Shown here piece by piece: positions 47,528 through 55,413 of a stretch of 64,000 bases of DNA (position 1 is the first letter of the stretch; every line of letters starts with the position of its first letter). The DNA lies in NCBI RefSeq assembly GCF_030816485.1, contig NZ_JAUSYC010000001.1:3100001-3164000 (forward strand), given 5' to 3'. The translations under genes and the position numbers were made by a program. The stretch comes from Arthrobacter sp. B1I2. GTDB taxonomy: Bacteria; Actinomycetota; Actinomycetes; Actinomycetales; Micrococcaceae. A model generated the notes under the pieces. It was given only the letters and a program-made list of their open reading frames with translations, had not been told where the DNA came from and did no database searches.

Positions 47528-48298
47528 ATGGCAGCTGGCGCCGCCGCAATCACGGGGGAAATAGACCGCACCAGCGGAACGGCCATCTACGTCCAGTTAC
47601 GCGAGATCCTCCGCGCGTATATCGCGCAGTCCTGCCCTCCGGGTTCGGCACTGCCGTCGGAACGCGACCTCGCCGAGCGCTTTGGGCTGGCAAGGATGAC
47701 AGTGCGGCAGGCCATCGACGCCCTGGTGGGGGAGGAGGTCATCGAGCGGGTGGTGGGCCTGGGGACCTTCGTCCGGCGGCCGAAACTCGACCTGCAGGTA
47801 AAGCTCACGTCCTACAGCGAGGAGATGCAGCGGCGTGGCATGGTGCCCGCCGCCAAGGTGCTCAGTTTTGAACAGATTGGTGCCAGCGCTTTCCTGGCCC
47901 GTGAGTTGCAGCTGGATGAAGGCACCCCGCTGGTCCGCTTCCGCCGGTTGCTCCTGGCGGACGGGGAGCCCATGAGCGTGGACGAGAACTTCATCCCGGC
48001 GCACCGGGTCCCGGGCCTGCTCGACGGCGAGCCGCCTACTTCGCTGTACAACGTCCTCAGCGAGCAGTTCGGTCTGGTCATGGAGTGGGGAGAGGACATG
48101 ATCGAGGCTACGGCGGCCTCTCCTTCCACCGCGCGCCTGCTCAACGTGGAGGTGGGGGCCCCTTTGCTGAAGATCCAGCGGCACGCGTTTGTGGCGCGGG
48201 CAATGGTCGACTACTCGGTGTCCTACTACCGCGCCGACCGGTACAAGCTGTGGGTGCCGCTGCAGAGGCCGGGGGCCAGAAGGGCCCGGAACCACTAG
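47528..48298 (+). CDS. dasR: GntR/HutC-family regulator, DasR-like
   Basis: Transcription factor of 256 residues. N-terminal winged helix: IYVQLREILRAYI, GSALPSERDLAERFGLARMTVRQAIDALV, VVGLGTFVRRPKLDL. C-terminal UTRA ligand domain (LTSYSEEMQRRGMVPAAKVL, PLVRFRRLLLADGEPMSVDENF, PLLKIQRHAFVARAMVDYSVSYYRADRY). In Streptomyces DasR senses glucosamine 6-phosphate and controls pts and chitin genes. The adjacent dre site and ptsH support orthology. ATG 47528 with CAGGAG upstream. Confidence 0.85.
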   Translation: MAAGAAAITGEIDRTSGTAIYVQLREILRAYIAQSCPPGSALPSERDLAERFGLARMTVRQAIDALVGEEVIERVVGLGTFVRRPKLDLQVKLTSYSEEMQRRGMVPAAKVLSFEQIGASAFLARELQLDEGTPLVRFRRLLLADGEPMSVDENFIPAHRVPGLLDGEPPTSLYNVLSEQFGLVMEWGEDMIEATAASPSTARLLNVEVGAPLLKIQRHAFVARAMVDYSVSYYRADRYKLWVPLQRPGARRARNH

Positions 48299-48355
48299 GC
48301 GCTTCGCTTCCGCGAGTACCGCAGGGACGTAGGAAAGGCCTAGCGCAACAAAACA

Positions 48356-48390
48356 GGAAAGGCCCGATCCGTAGTGGATCGGGCCTTTCC
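48356..48390. terminator. Bidirectional terminator, dasR / qcrB
   Basis: Perfect 15-bp stem GGAAAGGCCCGATCC / GGATCGGGCCTTTCC with a 5-nt loop between convergent genes. A second AGGAAAGGCC lies just upstream at 48331-48340. Confidence 0.82.
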
Positions 48391-48406
48391 CGTTCGAAAG
48401 TAAAGC

Positions 48407-50077
48407 CTAGTGCGTCAGGCTCTTGCTTCCCTCTGCCGCTTCAACGGCCTCGTGGCCGTGGCCGTGTGCCGACTCAAGCTCAGCAGGCGTGGCGGGAGCG
48501 ACGCGGTCCTCGAAGAACCAGCGGGAAAGGAACGCGCGGCGCTTTTCCTTGCGGGTCACGACGCCGTGCTCGTTGGGTACGGCCGGAAGGACCTGGGGCG
48601 ACTCGAAGCCAACCAGCTTGTAGCGCTTGTACTCATCCAGCGGCGCGTGAACCTCGATGAATTCACCGTGGGGGAGCCGGACGATGCGGCCCGTTTCCCG
48701 GCCATGCAGGGCAATCTCGCGGTCCTTGCGCTGCAGTGCAAGGGCGACGCGCTTGGTGACCACGAAGGCGATAACCGGGCCGATGAAGAACAGTGCGCGC
48801 AGCCAGTAGGTGACGTCATTCAGGGAGACACCGAAGTGGGTTGCGATGAGGTCGGAACCGGCAGCGGCCCACATGACGCAGTACCAGACGAACCCTGCCA
48901 TGCCGATGGCGGTCCGGGTGGGGGCGTTCCTCGGGCGGTCCAGGACGTGGTGCTCACGGTCGTCCTTGGTCACCCAACGCTCGATCCACGGGTAGGCAAA
49001 CATCACGGTGAACAGGATTCCCGCCGGCACCAGGGCCGGCAGCAGGACGTTGAACGTGAAGACGTATCCGAAGAAGACCTGCTCCACGTGCCAGTTGCCG
49101 AGCGTGCCCGGCATCAATCGCAGCGCGCCGTCAACAAAGCCGATGTACCAGTCAGGCTGCGTGCCTGCCGACACAGGGGAGGGGTCGTAGGGACCGTAGT
49201 TCCAGATCGGGTTGATGGTGAAGAACGCGGCCATCAACGCGATTACGCCGAACACAATGAAGAAGAATCCACCGGCCTTGGCTGCGTAGACAGGACCGAG
49301 GGGGTAGCCGACAACGTTGTTGTCGTTGCGTCCCGGGCCGGGGTACTGCGTGTGCTTGTGGACGACGACCATGAACAGGTGCGCCACGATCATCAGCAGG
49401 ATCAATGCCGGTACCAGCAGGATGTGCAGCATGTACAGGCGGCTGATGATGGCAGTACCGGGGAATTCCCCACCGAACAGGAAGAAGGAGATGTAGGTTC
49501 CGACAACCGGGATCGACTTGATGACGCCGTCGATGATGCGCAGGCCGTTACCGGACAGCAGGTCATCGGGTAGCGAGTAGCCGGTGAAGCCGGCAGCCAT
49601 GGCCAGGATCAGCAGGACGCAGCCCACAACCCAGTTCATTTCACGCGGGCGCCGGAACGCACCGGTGAAGAAGACCCTCAACATGTGGACCGCGATGGAA
49701 GCCACGAACAGCAGGGCTGCCCAGTGGTGCACCTGGCGCATGAAGAGTCCGCCGCGGATGTCGAAGGAGATGTTCAGCGAGGAGCTGTACGCCACCGACA
49801 TCTCCACGCCCTTCAGGGGAACGTAGCCGCCGTCGTAGTGGGTCTCCGCCATGGAGGGATCGAAGAAGAACGTCAGGAAGGTGCCCGAGAGCAGCAGGAT
49901 GACGAAGGAGTACAGCGCCACTTCACCGAACATGAACGACCAGTGGTCCGGGAAGACCTTGCGGCCGAACTCACGGAGGATCCCCGACCCGCCAACACGT
50001 GAGTCGACGAAGTCGGTGATCCTGCCTGTCTTGGTTTTGGCGACGAAAGCCGGCTCAGCTGTTGACGCTGCGCTCAT
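48407..50077 (-). CDS. qcrB: Cytochrome bc1 complex cytochrome b subunit
   Basis: Menaquinol-oxidising core of the bc1 complex, 556 residues, long actinobacterial form with a C-terminal extension. Seen: helices with heme-b histidines (MRQVHHWAALLFVASIAVHMLR and LYMLHILLVPALILLMIVAHLFMVVVHKH), and the Q-site NPIWNYGPYDPS (PDWYIGFVDGALRLMPG next). ATG 50077 is favoured by GGGAG 9 nt upstream, over GTG 50086, and still overlaps the qcrA stop by 23 nt. Last gene of the ctaE-qcrC-qcrA-qcrB run. Confidence 0.96.
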   Translation of the reverse strand: MSAASTAEPAFVAKTKTGRITDFVDSRVGGSGILREFGRKVFPDHWSFMFGEVALYSFVILLLSGTFLTFFFDPSMAETHYDGGYVPLKGVEMSVAYSSSLNISFDIRGGLFMRQVHHWAALLFVASIAVHMLRVFFTGAFRRPREMNWVVGCVLLILAMAAGFTGYSLPDDLLSGNGLRIIDGVIKSIPVVGTYISFFLFGGEFPGTAIISRLYMLHILLVPALILLMIVAHLFMVVVHKHTQYPGPGRNDNNVVGYPLGPVYAAKAGGFFFIVFGVIALMAAFFTINPIWNYGPYDPSPVSAGTQPDWYIGFVDGALRLMPGTLGNWHVEQVFFGYVFTFNVLLPALVPAGILFTVMFAYPWIERWVTKDDREHHVLDRPRNAPTRTAIGMAGFVWYCVMWAAAGSDLIATHFGVSLNDVTYWLRALFFIGPVIAFVVTKRVALALQRKDREIALHGRETGRIVRLPHGEFIEVHAPLDEYKRYKLVGFESPQVLPAVPNEHGVVTRKEKRRAFLSRWFFEDRVAPATPAELESAHGHGHEAVEAAEGSKSLTH

Positions 50078-51125
50078 GCGAATCACGCTCCCAGTAACTT
50101 GGTCCTACGGGTTCATGGAAGTCGCTGGTAGCGACCAGGTAGCCCTCGTCATCAACTGCGATGGGCAGCTGGGGGAGAGGACGGCTGGCGGGGCCGAAGA
50201 TCACCTTGCACTCTTGCGTGAGGTCAAAGGTGGACTGATGGCACGGGCACAGCAGGTGGTGCGTCTGCTGCTCGTACAGAGCAACGGGGCAGCCAACGTG
50301 GGTGCAGATCTTCGAGTAGGCAACGATGCCGTTGTAGCCCCACTCTTCGCGGCCCTCGGACGGGTTCAGCGACGCAGGATCAAGACGCATGAGCAGCACA
50401 ACGGCTTTTGCCTTCTCGTTGAGCTTGCCCTCCTCGAGTTCGTTCAGCCCTTCCGGGATGACGTGGAAGGCCGAACCGATGGTGACGTCCGAAGCCTTGA
50501 TGGGGGTTCCGTCAGGGTCACGGGTCAGGCGCTTGCGCTTGCCGTCCTGCGGGGCCCACATGGTGTGTGCGAGCTTGTCGTCCGGGCGGGGTCCGAGGTC
50601 ACCGAAGATGGCGACGGCGGGAAGCGGCGCAAGCGCAACGGCACCGAGCAGGGTGTTGCGGATCAGTGGACGGCGCTTGATGCCGGTCTCTTCCACGATG
50701 TCGTCGACGATGCGGACAGCAGCCTGCCGGTCCTCTTCGTAACGGATCGCGTGGCGTTCTTCGGAGACTTCGTGATCGGGCATCAAGGCCTTGGCCCAGT
50801 GGACGATGCCGGTACCGATACCCAGCATGGCGAAGGCAGTGCCCACGCCGAGCAGGGCGTTCTGGAGCCGGATGGTGGCAATGCTGGAATCATCACCCAG
50901 ATCAATGGCGAAGTACGCCACCAGGAAAATCAGGGTCCCAACAACAGAAATGCCAAATAGTAAGGCGACCTGCCGTTCTGCCCGCTTTGCGGCCTTCGGG
51001 TCCGTGTCAGCCAGGCGCAAACGATGCGGGGGAATTCCAGGATCCTGGAACTTCTCCACCTCATTCTGACCAGCCGTAGCTACGGTGCCCGAGTGGTTCG
51101 GACTGCCGTCACTATGGTTGCCCAT
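50055..51125 (-). CDS. qcrA: Cytochrome bc1 complex Rieske iron-sulfur subunit
   Basis: [2Fe-2S] protein of the menaquinol:cytochrome c reductase, 356 residues. Three N-terminal membrane helices (FGISVVGTLIFLVAYFAI and two more), characteristic of actinobacterial QcrA, unlike the single helix of other groups. Rieske ligands: CTHVGCPV and CPCHQS at about 290-312. ATG 51125 is placed 7 nt behind GATGAGG; the in-frame ATG at 51137 has its GAAGG directly adjacent and is less likely. Couples to qcrB by overlap. Confidence 0.95.
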   Translation of the reverse strand: MGNHSDGSPNHSGTVATAGQNEVEKFQDPGIPPHRLRLADTDPKAAKRAERQVALLFGISVVGTLIFLVAYFAIDLGDDSSIATIRLQNALLGVGTAFAMLGIGTGIVHWAKALMPDHEVSEERHAIRYEEDRQAAVRIVDDIVEETGIKRRPLIRNTLLGAVALAPLPAVAIFGDLGPRPDDKLAHTMWAPQDGKRKRLTRDPDGTPIKASDVTIGSAFHVIPEGLNELEEGKLNEKAKAVVLLMRLDPASLNPSEGREEWGYNGIVAYSKICTHVGCPVALYEQQTHHLLCPCHQSTFDLTQECKVIFGPASRPLPQLPIAVDDEGYLVATSDFHEPVGPSYWERDSHERSVNS

Positions 51126-51222
51126 AATTCGCCTCATCCTTCTCTCGTCCCGGCAGTCGCCGGGTTAGTTTCTAATTTCAAGCTGCTGACTGGGCAGCAG
51201 AAGTTGTGCTTCCCGCGTGAAC

Positions 51223-52011
51223 TCAGGACGTCCTGGAGGTCAGCCAGATGGTAAAGGCGATGATGACGCCAAGACCGGCAATCCAAACGAACAGACCTTC
51301 AGCGACGGGGCCAAGCGATCCCAGGTCGGCGCCGCCCGGCGAACCGGTGGTCTCGATCTGCTTCAGGAAGGTGATGACGTCCTTCTTGCCTTCGGGAGTG
51401 ATGTTGGCGTCATTGAATACCGGCATGTTCTGCGGGCCCGTGGCCATGGCTTCGTAGATGTGCTTGCCGGATACGTCGGCCAGGGCGGGTGCGAACTTGC
51501 CCCGGGTCAGTGCACCACCGGCAGCGGCAGCGTTGTGGCACATCGCGCAGTTGGTGCGGAAGAGCTCGCCGCCGGCTGCGGCGTCGCCGCCACCGTTTGT
51601 CAGGTCTTCTGCAGGAATTGCCGGGCCGGCTCCCAGGGAAGCCACATAGGCTGCAAGCTGGTGGGTCTGTTCGTCATTAAACTGGACGGGCTTTTTGAGG
51701 GCCTGGGGGCCGTTCATCTGCATCGGCATGCGCCCGGTGCCCACCTGGAAGTCAACAGCCGCGGCACCGACACCCACCAGCGAGGGGCCGTCCTTGGAAC
51801 CACTGGCACCCATACCGTGGCAGGTGGCGCAGTTGGCGGCGAAGAGCTTTCCGCCCTCTTCCGCGTCATTCGCACTGAAGGTGGTGGTGGAAGCTTTGGC
51901 CTCGTTGACGGTGGTTGCCACGGCGTACAACCCACCCGTGATGAGGAGCCCCATCAGAAGCAGCGCTATTGCTGCGAGTGGGTGACGCCGCTTTTGTGAG
52001 AGTGCCTTCAC
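51223..52011 (-). CDS. qcrC: Diheme cytochrome c of the bc1-aa3 supercomplex
   Basis: Membrane-bound diheme cytochrome cc, 262 residues. N-terminal membrane helix (LAAIALLLMGLLITGGLYAV), two heme motifs CATCH (61-65) and CAMCH (155-159), and a C-terminal anchor (GLFVWIAGLGVIIAFTIWL). It replaces soluble cytochrome c by passing electrons directly from QcrB/QcrA to CtaC. GTG 52011 with AAAGGAA upstream. In the window there is no separate cytochrome c gene, as expected for Actinobacteria. Confidence 0.96.
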   Translation of the reverse strand: MKALSQKRRHPLAAIALLLMGLLITGGLYAVATTVNEAKASTTTFSANDAEEGGKLFAANCATCHGMGASGSKDGPSLVGVGAAAVDFQVGTGRMPMQMNGPQALKKPVQFNDEQTHQLAAYVASLGAGPAIPAEDLTNGGGDAAAGGELFRTNCAMCHNAAAAGGALTRGKFAPALADVSGKHIYEAMATGPQNMPVFNDANITPEGKKDVITFLKQIETTGSPGGADLGSLGPVAEGLFVWIAGLGVIIAFTIWLTSRTS

Positions 52012-52097
52012 GTGGTGGTTCCTTTATTCGATCCTGCGCCGGCTCCGGGAGCCGCTACCTGAAATTCTGCCTCTTGTAGAAAAAGAATCAAAGCTGG

Positions 52098-52736
52098 CTA
52101 CTTGAGTACGTAGATGACCAGGAAGAGGCCGATCCACACAACATCAACGAAGTGCCAGTAGTAAGAGGTGACGATCGCCGACGTTGCTTCAAAGTGTCCG
52201 AACTTCTTCGCGGCGAAGGACCGGCCCATGATGAGCAGGAAGGCAATCAGGCCGCCGATGACGTGGAGGCCGTGGAAGCCCGTGGTCATGTAGAAGGCAG
52301 AGCCGTAGGCGTTGGAGGAGAGCGAGACATGCTCGGAAACCAGCATCGCGTATTCGGTGGTCTGGCCGGCAACGAAGAACGCACCCATGATGAACGTCAG
52401 GGTGAACCATTCGTTCATTCCCCAGCGGGCGAACTGAAGGGCACCGCCGGCTCGCCGGGGCTGCAGCCGCTCTGCAGCGAAGACGCCCATCTGGCAAGTG
52501 AAGGAACTGGCCACGAGGACGATCGTGTTGACGAGCGCAAAGGGGAAGTTGAGCTTCGCTGTCTCTTCCGCCCACATCTGGCCACTCGTGGAGCGCAGCG
52601 TGAAGTACATGGCAAAGAGACCGGCGAAGAACATCAACTCGCTGGACAGCCACACAACGGTTCCGACAGAAACCATGTTGGGGCGGTTCAGCGTGGGGTG
52701 CGCCGGGGTACTGGGGGCATGGGTCGCAGATGTCAC
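52098..52736 (-). CDS. ctaE: Cytochrome c oxidase subunit III
   Basis: Five-helix subunit of the aa3 oxidase, 212 residues. [49 protein letters not shown] and [24 protein letters not shown] are the family helices; the protein ends in [23 protein letters not shown], which is diagnostic. GTG 52736 is the first supported start: there is no ribosome site, but CATAAT 6 nt upstream predicts a leaderless transcript that heads the ctaE-qcrCAB run. Confidence 0.95.
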   Translation of the reverse strand: MTSATHAPSTPAHPTLNRPNMVSVGTVVWLSSELMFFAGLFAMYFTLRSTSGQMWAEETAKLNFPFALVNTIVLVASSFTCQMGVFAAERLQPRRAGGALQFARWGMNEWFTLTFIMGAFFVAGQTTEYAMLVSEHVSLSSNAYGSAFYMTTGFHGLHVIGGLIAFLLIMGRSFAAKKFGHFEATSAIVTSYYWHFVDVVWIGLFLVIYVLK

Positions 52737-52738
52737 AT

Positions 52739-52751
52739 AGACATTATGTCT
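52739..52751 (-). promoter_or_regulatory. ctaE leaderless promoter with palindrome
   Basis: -10 CATAAT (52743-52748, minus), 6 nt, GTG at 52736. The -10 is embedded in AGACAT-A-ATGTCT, a 13-bp odd palindrome where a repressor could block RNA polymerase. Confidence 0.5.
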
Positions 52752-52872
52752 GTAAAAGTCCGTGCTGCCCAACGCAAACCGCCTTTTCGGAGGACTTTTT
52801 CTACAAAGACGCGAAATCGCCCGGAAAAGTTTCCACCACCGTTCACATTGGTCAGTGCCCGCCATCGCTCGA

Positions 52873-52878
52873 TAGCAT
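52873..52878 (+). promoter_or_regulatory. -10 box, leaderless promoter of trpD
   Basis: TAGCAT, 6 nt (CAGCAG), GTG at 52885; no Shine-Dalgarno. Identical hexamer and spacing to the S33-like hydrolase gene. Confidence 0.45.
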
Positions 52879-52884
52879 CAGCAG

Positions 52885-53940
52885 GTGACTTCACAGGCAT
52901 CTGCAGCGTCCGGCAACACCTGGCCCCGGCTGATCTCGGCCCTGATCAAGGGCAACGACCTTACGGCGGAGAACACGTCCTGGGCCATGGACGCCATCAT
53001 GTCCGGCGAAGCCACGCCGGCCCAGATCGCCGGTTTCCTGGTGGCCCTCAGCGCCAAGGGCGAAACCGTGGACGAGCTGTCCGGCCTGGTCGAGGCGATG
53101 CTTGCCCACGCCAACCCGGTGTCGATTTCCGGGGAAAAACTCGACATTGTCGGCACCGGTGGTGACCAACTCAACACCGTCAACATCTCCACAATGGCCG
53201 CGCTTGTCGCTGCCGGCGCCGGAGCGAAGGTGGTCAAGCACGGCAACCGGGCTGCGTCGTCGTCGTCCGGGTCCGCTGACGTGCTCGAAGCGCTTGGTGT
53301 CCGCCTCGACCTGTCCATCGGGCAGGTGGCCCGGAACGCCGAAGAGGCGGGTATCACGTTCTGTTTTGCGCAGGTCTTCCACCCGTCATTCCGACATACG
53401 GCCGTGCCCCGCCGCGAACTGGCGATACCCACGGCATTCAACTTCCTGGGACCGCTCACCAACCCGGCCAATGTGCAGGCTTCGGCCGTAGGTGTCGCAA
53501 ACGCGCGGATGGCGCCGCTCGTTGCGGGCGTCCTGGCCCGGCGGGGGAGCAGGGGGCTGGTGTTCCGGGGCAATGACGGCCTGGACGAGCTCACCACCAC
53601 CGGCCCTTCCACCGTGTGGGAGATCCGCGACGGCGCCGTCAATGAACTGCTTTTCTCCCCGCAGGACCTGGGCATCAGCCTGGCCACAGTGGAACAGCTT
53701 CGCGGCGGCGATGCAGCGGCGAACGCAGGAGTGGTCCGTGACGTGCTTGCCGGCAAGGCGGGCCCTGCCCGGGACGCGGTCCTGGTGAATGCCGCGGCCG
53801 GGCTGGTGGCCTTCGACCGTGAAGCAGAGGGCCCGTTCCTGGCCAGGATGCAGCGGGCTTTCGCGCGTGCGGCGCAATCGATCGACTCCGGCGCCGCCGC
53901 CGCCGTCCTGGACCGTTGGGTGTCCCTGTCCCGCGCCTAA
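52885..53940 (+). CDS. trpD: Anthranilate phosphoribosyltransferase
   Basis: Second step of tryptophan synthesis: joins anthranilate to PRPP, 351 residues. Motifs: [17 protein letters not shown] (PRPP loop), [24 protein letters not shown] (KHGNR anthranilate and PRPP site), [12 protein letters not shown] and [14 protein letters not shown]. Stands apart from other trp genes and divergent from ctaE, a common actinobacterial position. No ribosome site before the GTG. Confidence 0.96.
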   Translation: MTSQASAASGNTWPRLISALIKGNDLTAENTSWAMDAIMSGEATPAQIAGFLVALSAKGETVDELSGLVEAMLAHANPVSISGEKLDIVGTGGDQLNTVNISTMAALVAAGAGAKVVKHGNRAASSSSGSADVLEALGVRLDLSIGQVARNAEEAGITFCFAQVFHPSFRHTAVPRRELAIPTAFNFLGPLTNPANVQASAVGVANARMAPLVAGVLARRGSRGLVFRGNDGLDELTTTGPSTVWEIRDGAVNELLFSPQDLGISLATVEQLRGGDAAANAGVVRDVLAGKAGPARDAVLVNAAAGLVAFDREAEGPFLARMQRAFARAAQSIDSGAAAAVLDRWVSLSRA

Positions 53941-53955
53941 AAGCCGGCTGGGGCG

Positions 53956-54237
53956 TTACTGTTCGAAACCCAGGGAAAAGGCAGCGTCCAGATCGTGCTG
54001 CGAGTAGGCCCGGAATGCGATGTGGGTGGTCGTATGGACCACCGCGGGAACCTTGGAGAGCCGGTCGGCGATGACGTCCGCCAGGTCCTCGTGCCGGCGC
54101 ACCCTCGCTACCGCAATCAGATCCCATTCCCCTGTGACGGAGTAGACCTCACTGATGCCTTCGATGGCGGAGATTTCCTCCGCCGTCTCGGGAATGCGCG
54201 CGGCGTCAGTCTTGATCAGAACAAATGCGGTGACCAC
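53956..54237 (-). CDS. Stand-alone Lrp/AsnC ligand-binding (RAM) domain protein
   Basis: 93 residues covering only the RAM (regulation of amino acid metabolism) domain: VTAFVLIKTDAARIPETAEEISAIEGISEVYSVTGEWDLIAVARV and DLADVIADRLSKVPAVVHTTTHIAF. There is no helix-turn-helix. Such single-domain proteins form dimers and rings and may bind amino acids. The gene is convergent with trpD, a frequent neighbour in Actinobacteria. GTG start 7 nt behind AAGGGG. Confidence 0.88.
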   Translation of the reverse strand: MVTAFVLIKTDAARIPETAEEISAIEGISEVYSVTGEWDLIAVARVRRHEDLADVIADRLSKVPAVVHTTTHIAFRAYSQHDLDAAFSLGFEQ

Positions 54238-54356
54238 GTTTGTACCCCTTCAATCAGTTCCGCCGCAGCACGGCACGGCAGGTTTTTCTGTCCTGCCAGC
54301 CTATTACACGGGGTTCCTTTTCCCGGCCGCCACCCCCACGGCCAGTTCGCTTGTCC

Positions 54357-54758
54357 CTACCGGCGTCGAAGTCGCACCGCCCCGGCGAGCATCAGCCGGT
54401 AGCCCACCAAAAAGAGGGCCAGCGCAAGGGTGGCCACGATGACAAAAGGCAGGACAACCGTCTGCCCGGTCAGCGTCCGCAGGAGCATTCCTCCGACCAG
54501 GCTGCCGAGCCAGACCGGGATGCCCGCCCGGCGCACGGACAAGGGGCCGCGCCACACACGGGCGAGGATCCAGCCTGCAGCTGCGCCGGCGAGGAAGGGC
54601 CAGGCGGTCAGCAGCACGCCCAGAATGGGCTCCTCGCGGTGGTGCGCATCGCGGCCTATCGCGGCGAACGCGAGAATCAGGACGACGTCGGCCGCTGCGG
54701 CCGCCAGGACCGTCCTTCCAGAAGCTGTTGTTGCCACCTTCGGTTTCAAGGAACTCAT
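54357..54758 (-). CDS. DUF3054 membrane protein
   Basis: 133 residues, four hydrophobic segments ([71 protein letters not shown]). DUF3054 family, function unknown, often beside the Lrp-type gene. The ATG lacks a ribosome site; TAAGCT 7 nt upstream fits leaderless transcription. The 119-nt gap to the next gene downstream holds a small GGCAGG/CCTGCC hairpin (54277-54297). Confidence 0.85.
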   Translation of the reverse strand: MSSLKPKVATTASGRTVLAAAAADVVLILAFAAIGRDAHHREEPILGVLLTAWPFLAGAAAGWILARVWRGPLSVRRAGIPVWLGSLVGGMLLRTLTGQTVVLPFVIVATLALALFLVGYRLMLAGAVRLRRR

Positions 54759-54765
54759 GGTTTCG

Positions 54766-54771
54766 AGCTTA
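54766..54771 (-). promoter_or_regulatory. -10 box, leaderless promoter of DUF3054 gene
   Basis: Minus-strand TAAGCT, 7 nt (CGAAACC), ATG at 54758; no Shine-Dalgarno. Confidence 0.45.
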
Positions 54772-54926
54772 GCCGCCGCTACCGTACCCGGTGTCTTTGG
54801 GCCGCGCGAGGGGGGCGTCGGCTTGTTACCTAAGGCAATGTCCGTCCGGCCCCGAGGGTGAATGCCTCGATAGGTACCCCGCCTGCCTGACCCACTTTCG
54901 GACGCTTGGGGGATAGGGGTGCGGTA

Positions 54927-55121
54927 ATGTCTCAGCAGGAATCGAGGTCAGCCTCTTGCAGTGGAGACGTAGTGAATAAAGCGCTGTGGATATGCAGTCT
55001 TGTTGGTGCCGGGCTGGGGATCAGCCTGGGCCTGGCCTTTTTCCAGACGCCGTTTTGGGGTTGTGCATTGGGACTCGGACTCGGCGCCTTGGTCGGTGCA
55101 TCGATACAACGGCGTCACTAG
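54927..55121 (+). CDS. Small glycine-rich membrane protein, hypothetical
   Basis: 64 residues. Polar N-terminus, then two short hydrophobic helices with Gly-x3-Gly spacing (ALWICSLVGAGLGISLGLAFF and WGCALGLGLGALVGASI) and a basic end QRRH. Looks like a glycine-zipper type membrane peptide; I do not recognise a family. Start is uncertain: ATG 54927, or GTG 54972 behind GGAGA (49 residues). Isolated between the DUF3054 gene and the polyketide synthase; could be a chance frame, but the hydrophobic pattern argues for a gene. Confidence 0.5.
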   Translation: MSQQESRSASCSGDVVNKALWICSLVGAGLGISLGLAFFQTPFWGCALGLGLGALVGASIQRRH

Positions 55122-55265
55122 CTGCCAGCTGCCCAGGAGACGTCCTGATTCTGCATGCACTTTGAGGCATTGCGTGTGGCCTGCAGGAGCACCGGGTGCA
55201 GTCAAGTTTCAGCCGGCGGCGGAGGAGGGCCCGGTTTGCATCAAAGGCAGCGAGTTCTCCGTTAC

Positions 55266-55284
55266 TTGACATAATGTAGATTAT
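55266..55284 (+). promoter_or_regulatory. Promoter-like region with ATAAT-N4-ATTAT palindrome
   Basis: TTGACA at 55266-55271 overlaps an inverted repeat ATAAT (55271-55275) / ATTAT (55280-55284). AT-rich island 130 nt before the polyketide synthase. TATTCT at 55386-55391 is another -10 candidate. The rest of the 55122-55413 gap shows nothing I can name. Confidence 0.35.
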
Positions 55285-55413
55285 CGGCGCTTTTGGAGGG
55301 TCCTGGATCGGGGTTTCCCCAGGCATGATCCTGGCCCTACGCCATCGCGCAAAAGCGCTGGTCAACGCGGCGCAGCCATTGTCTTTATTCTGGCGCCCGT
55401 CAAGAATGAACCA

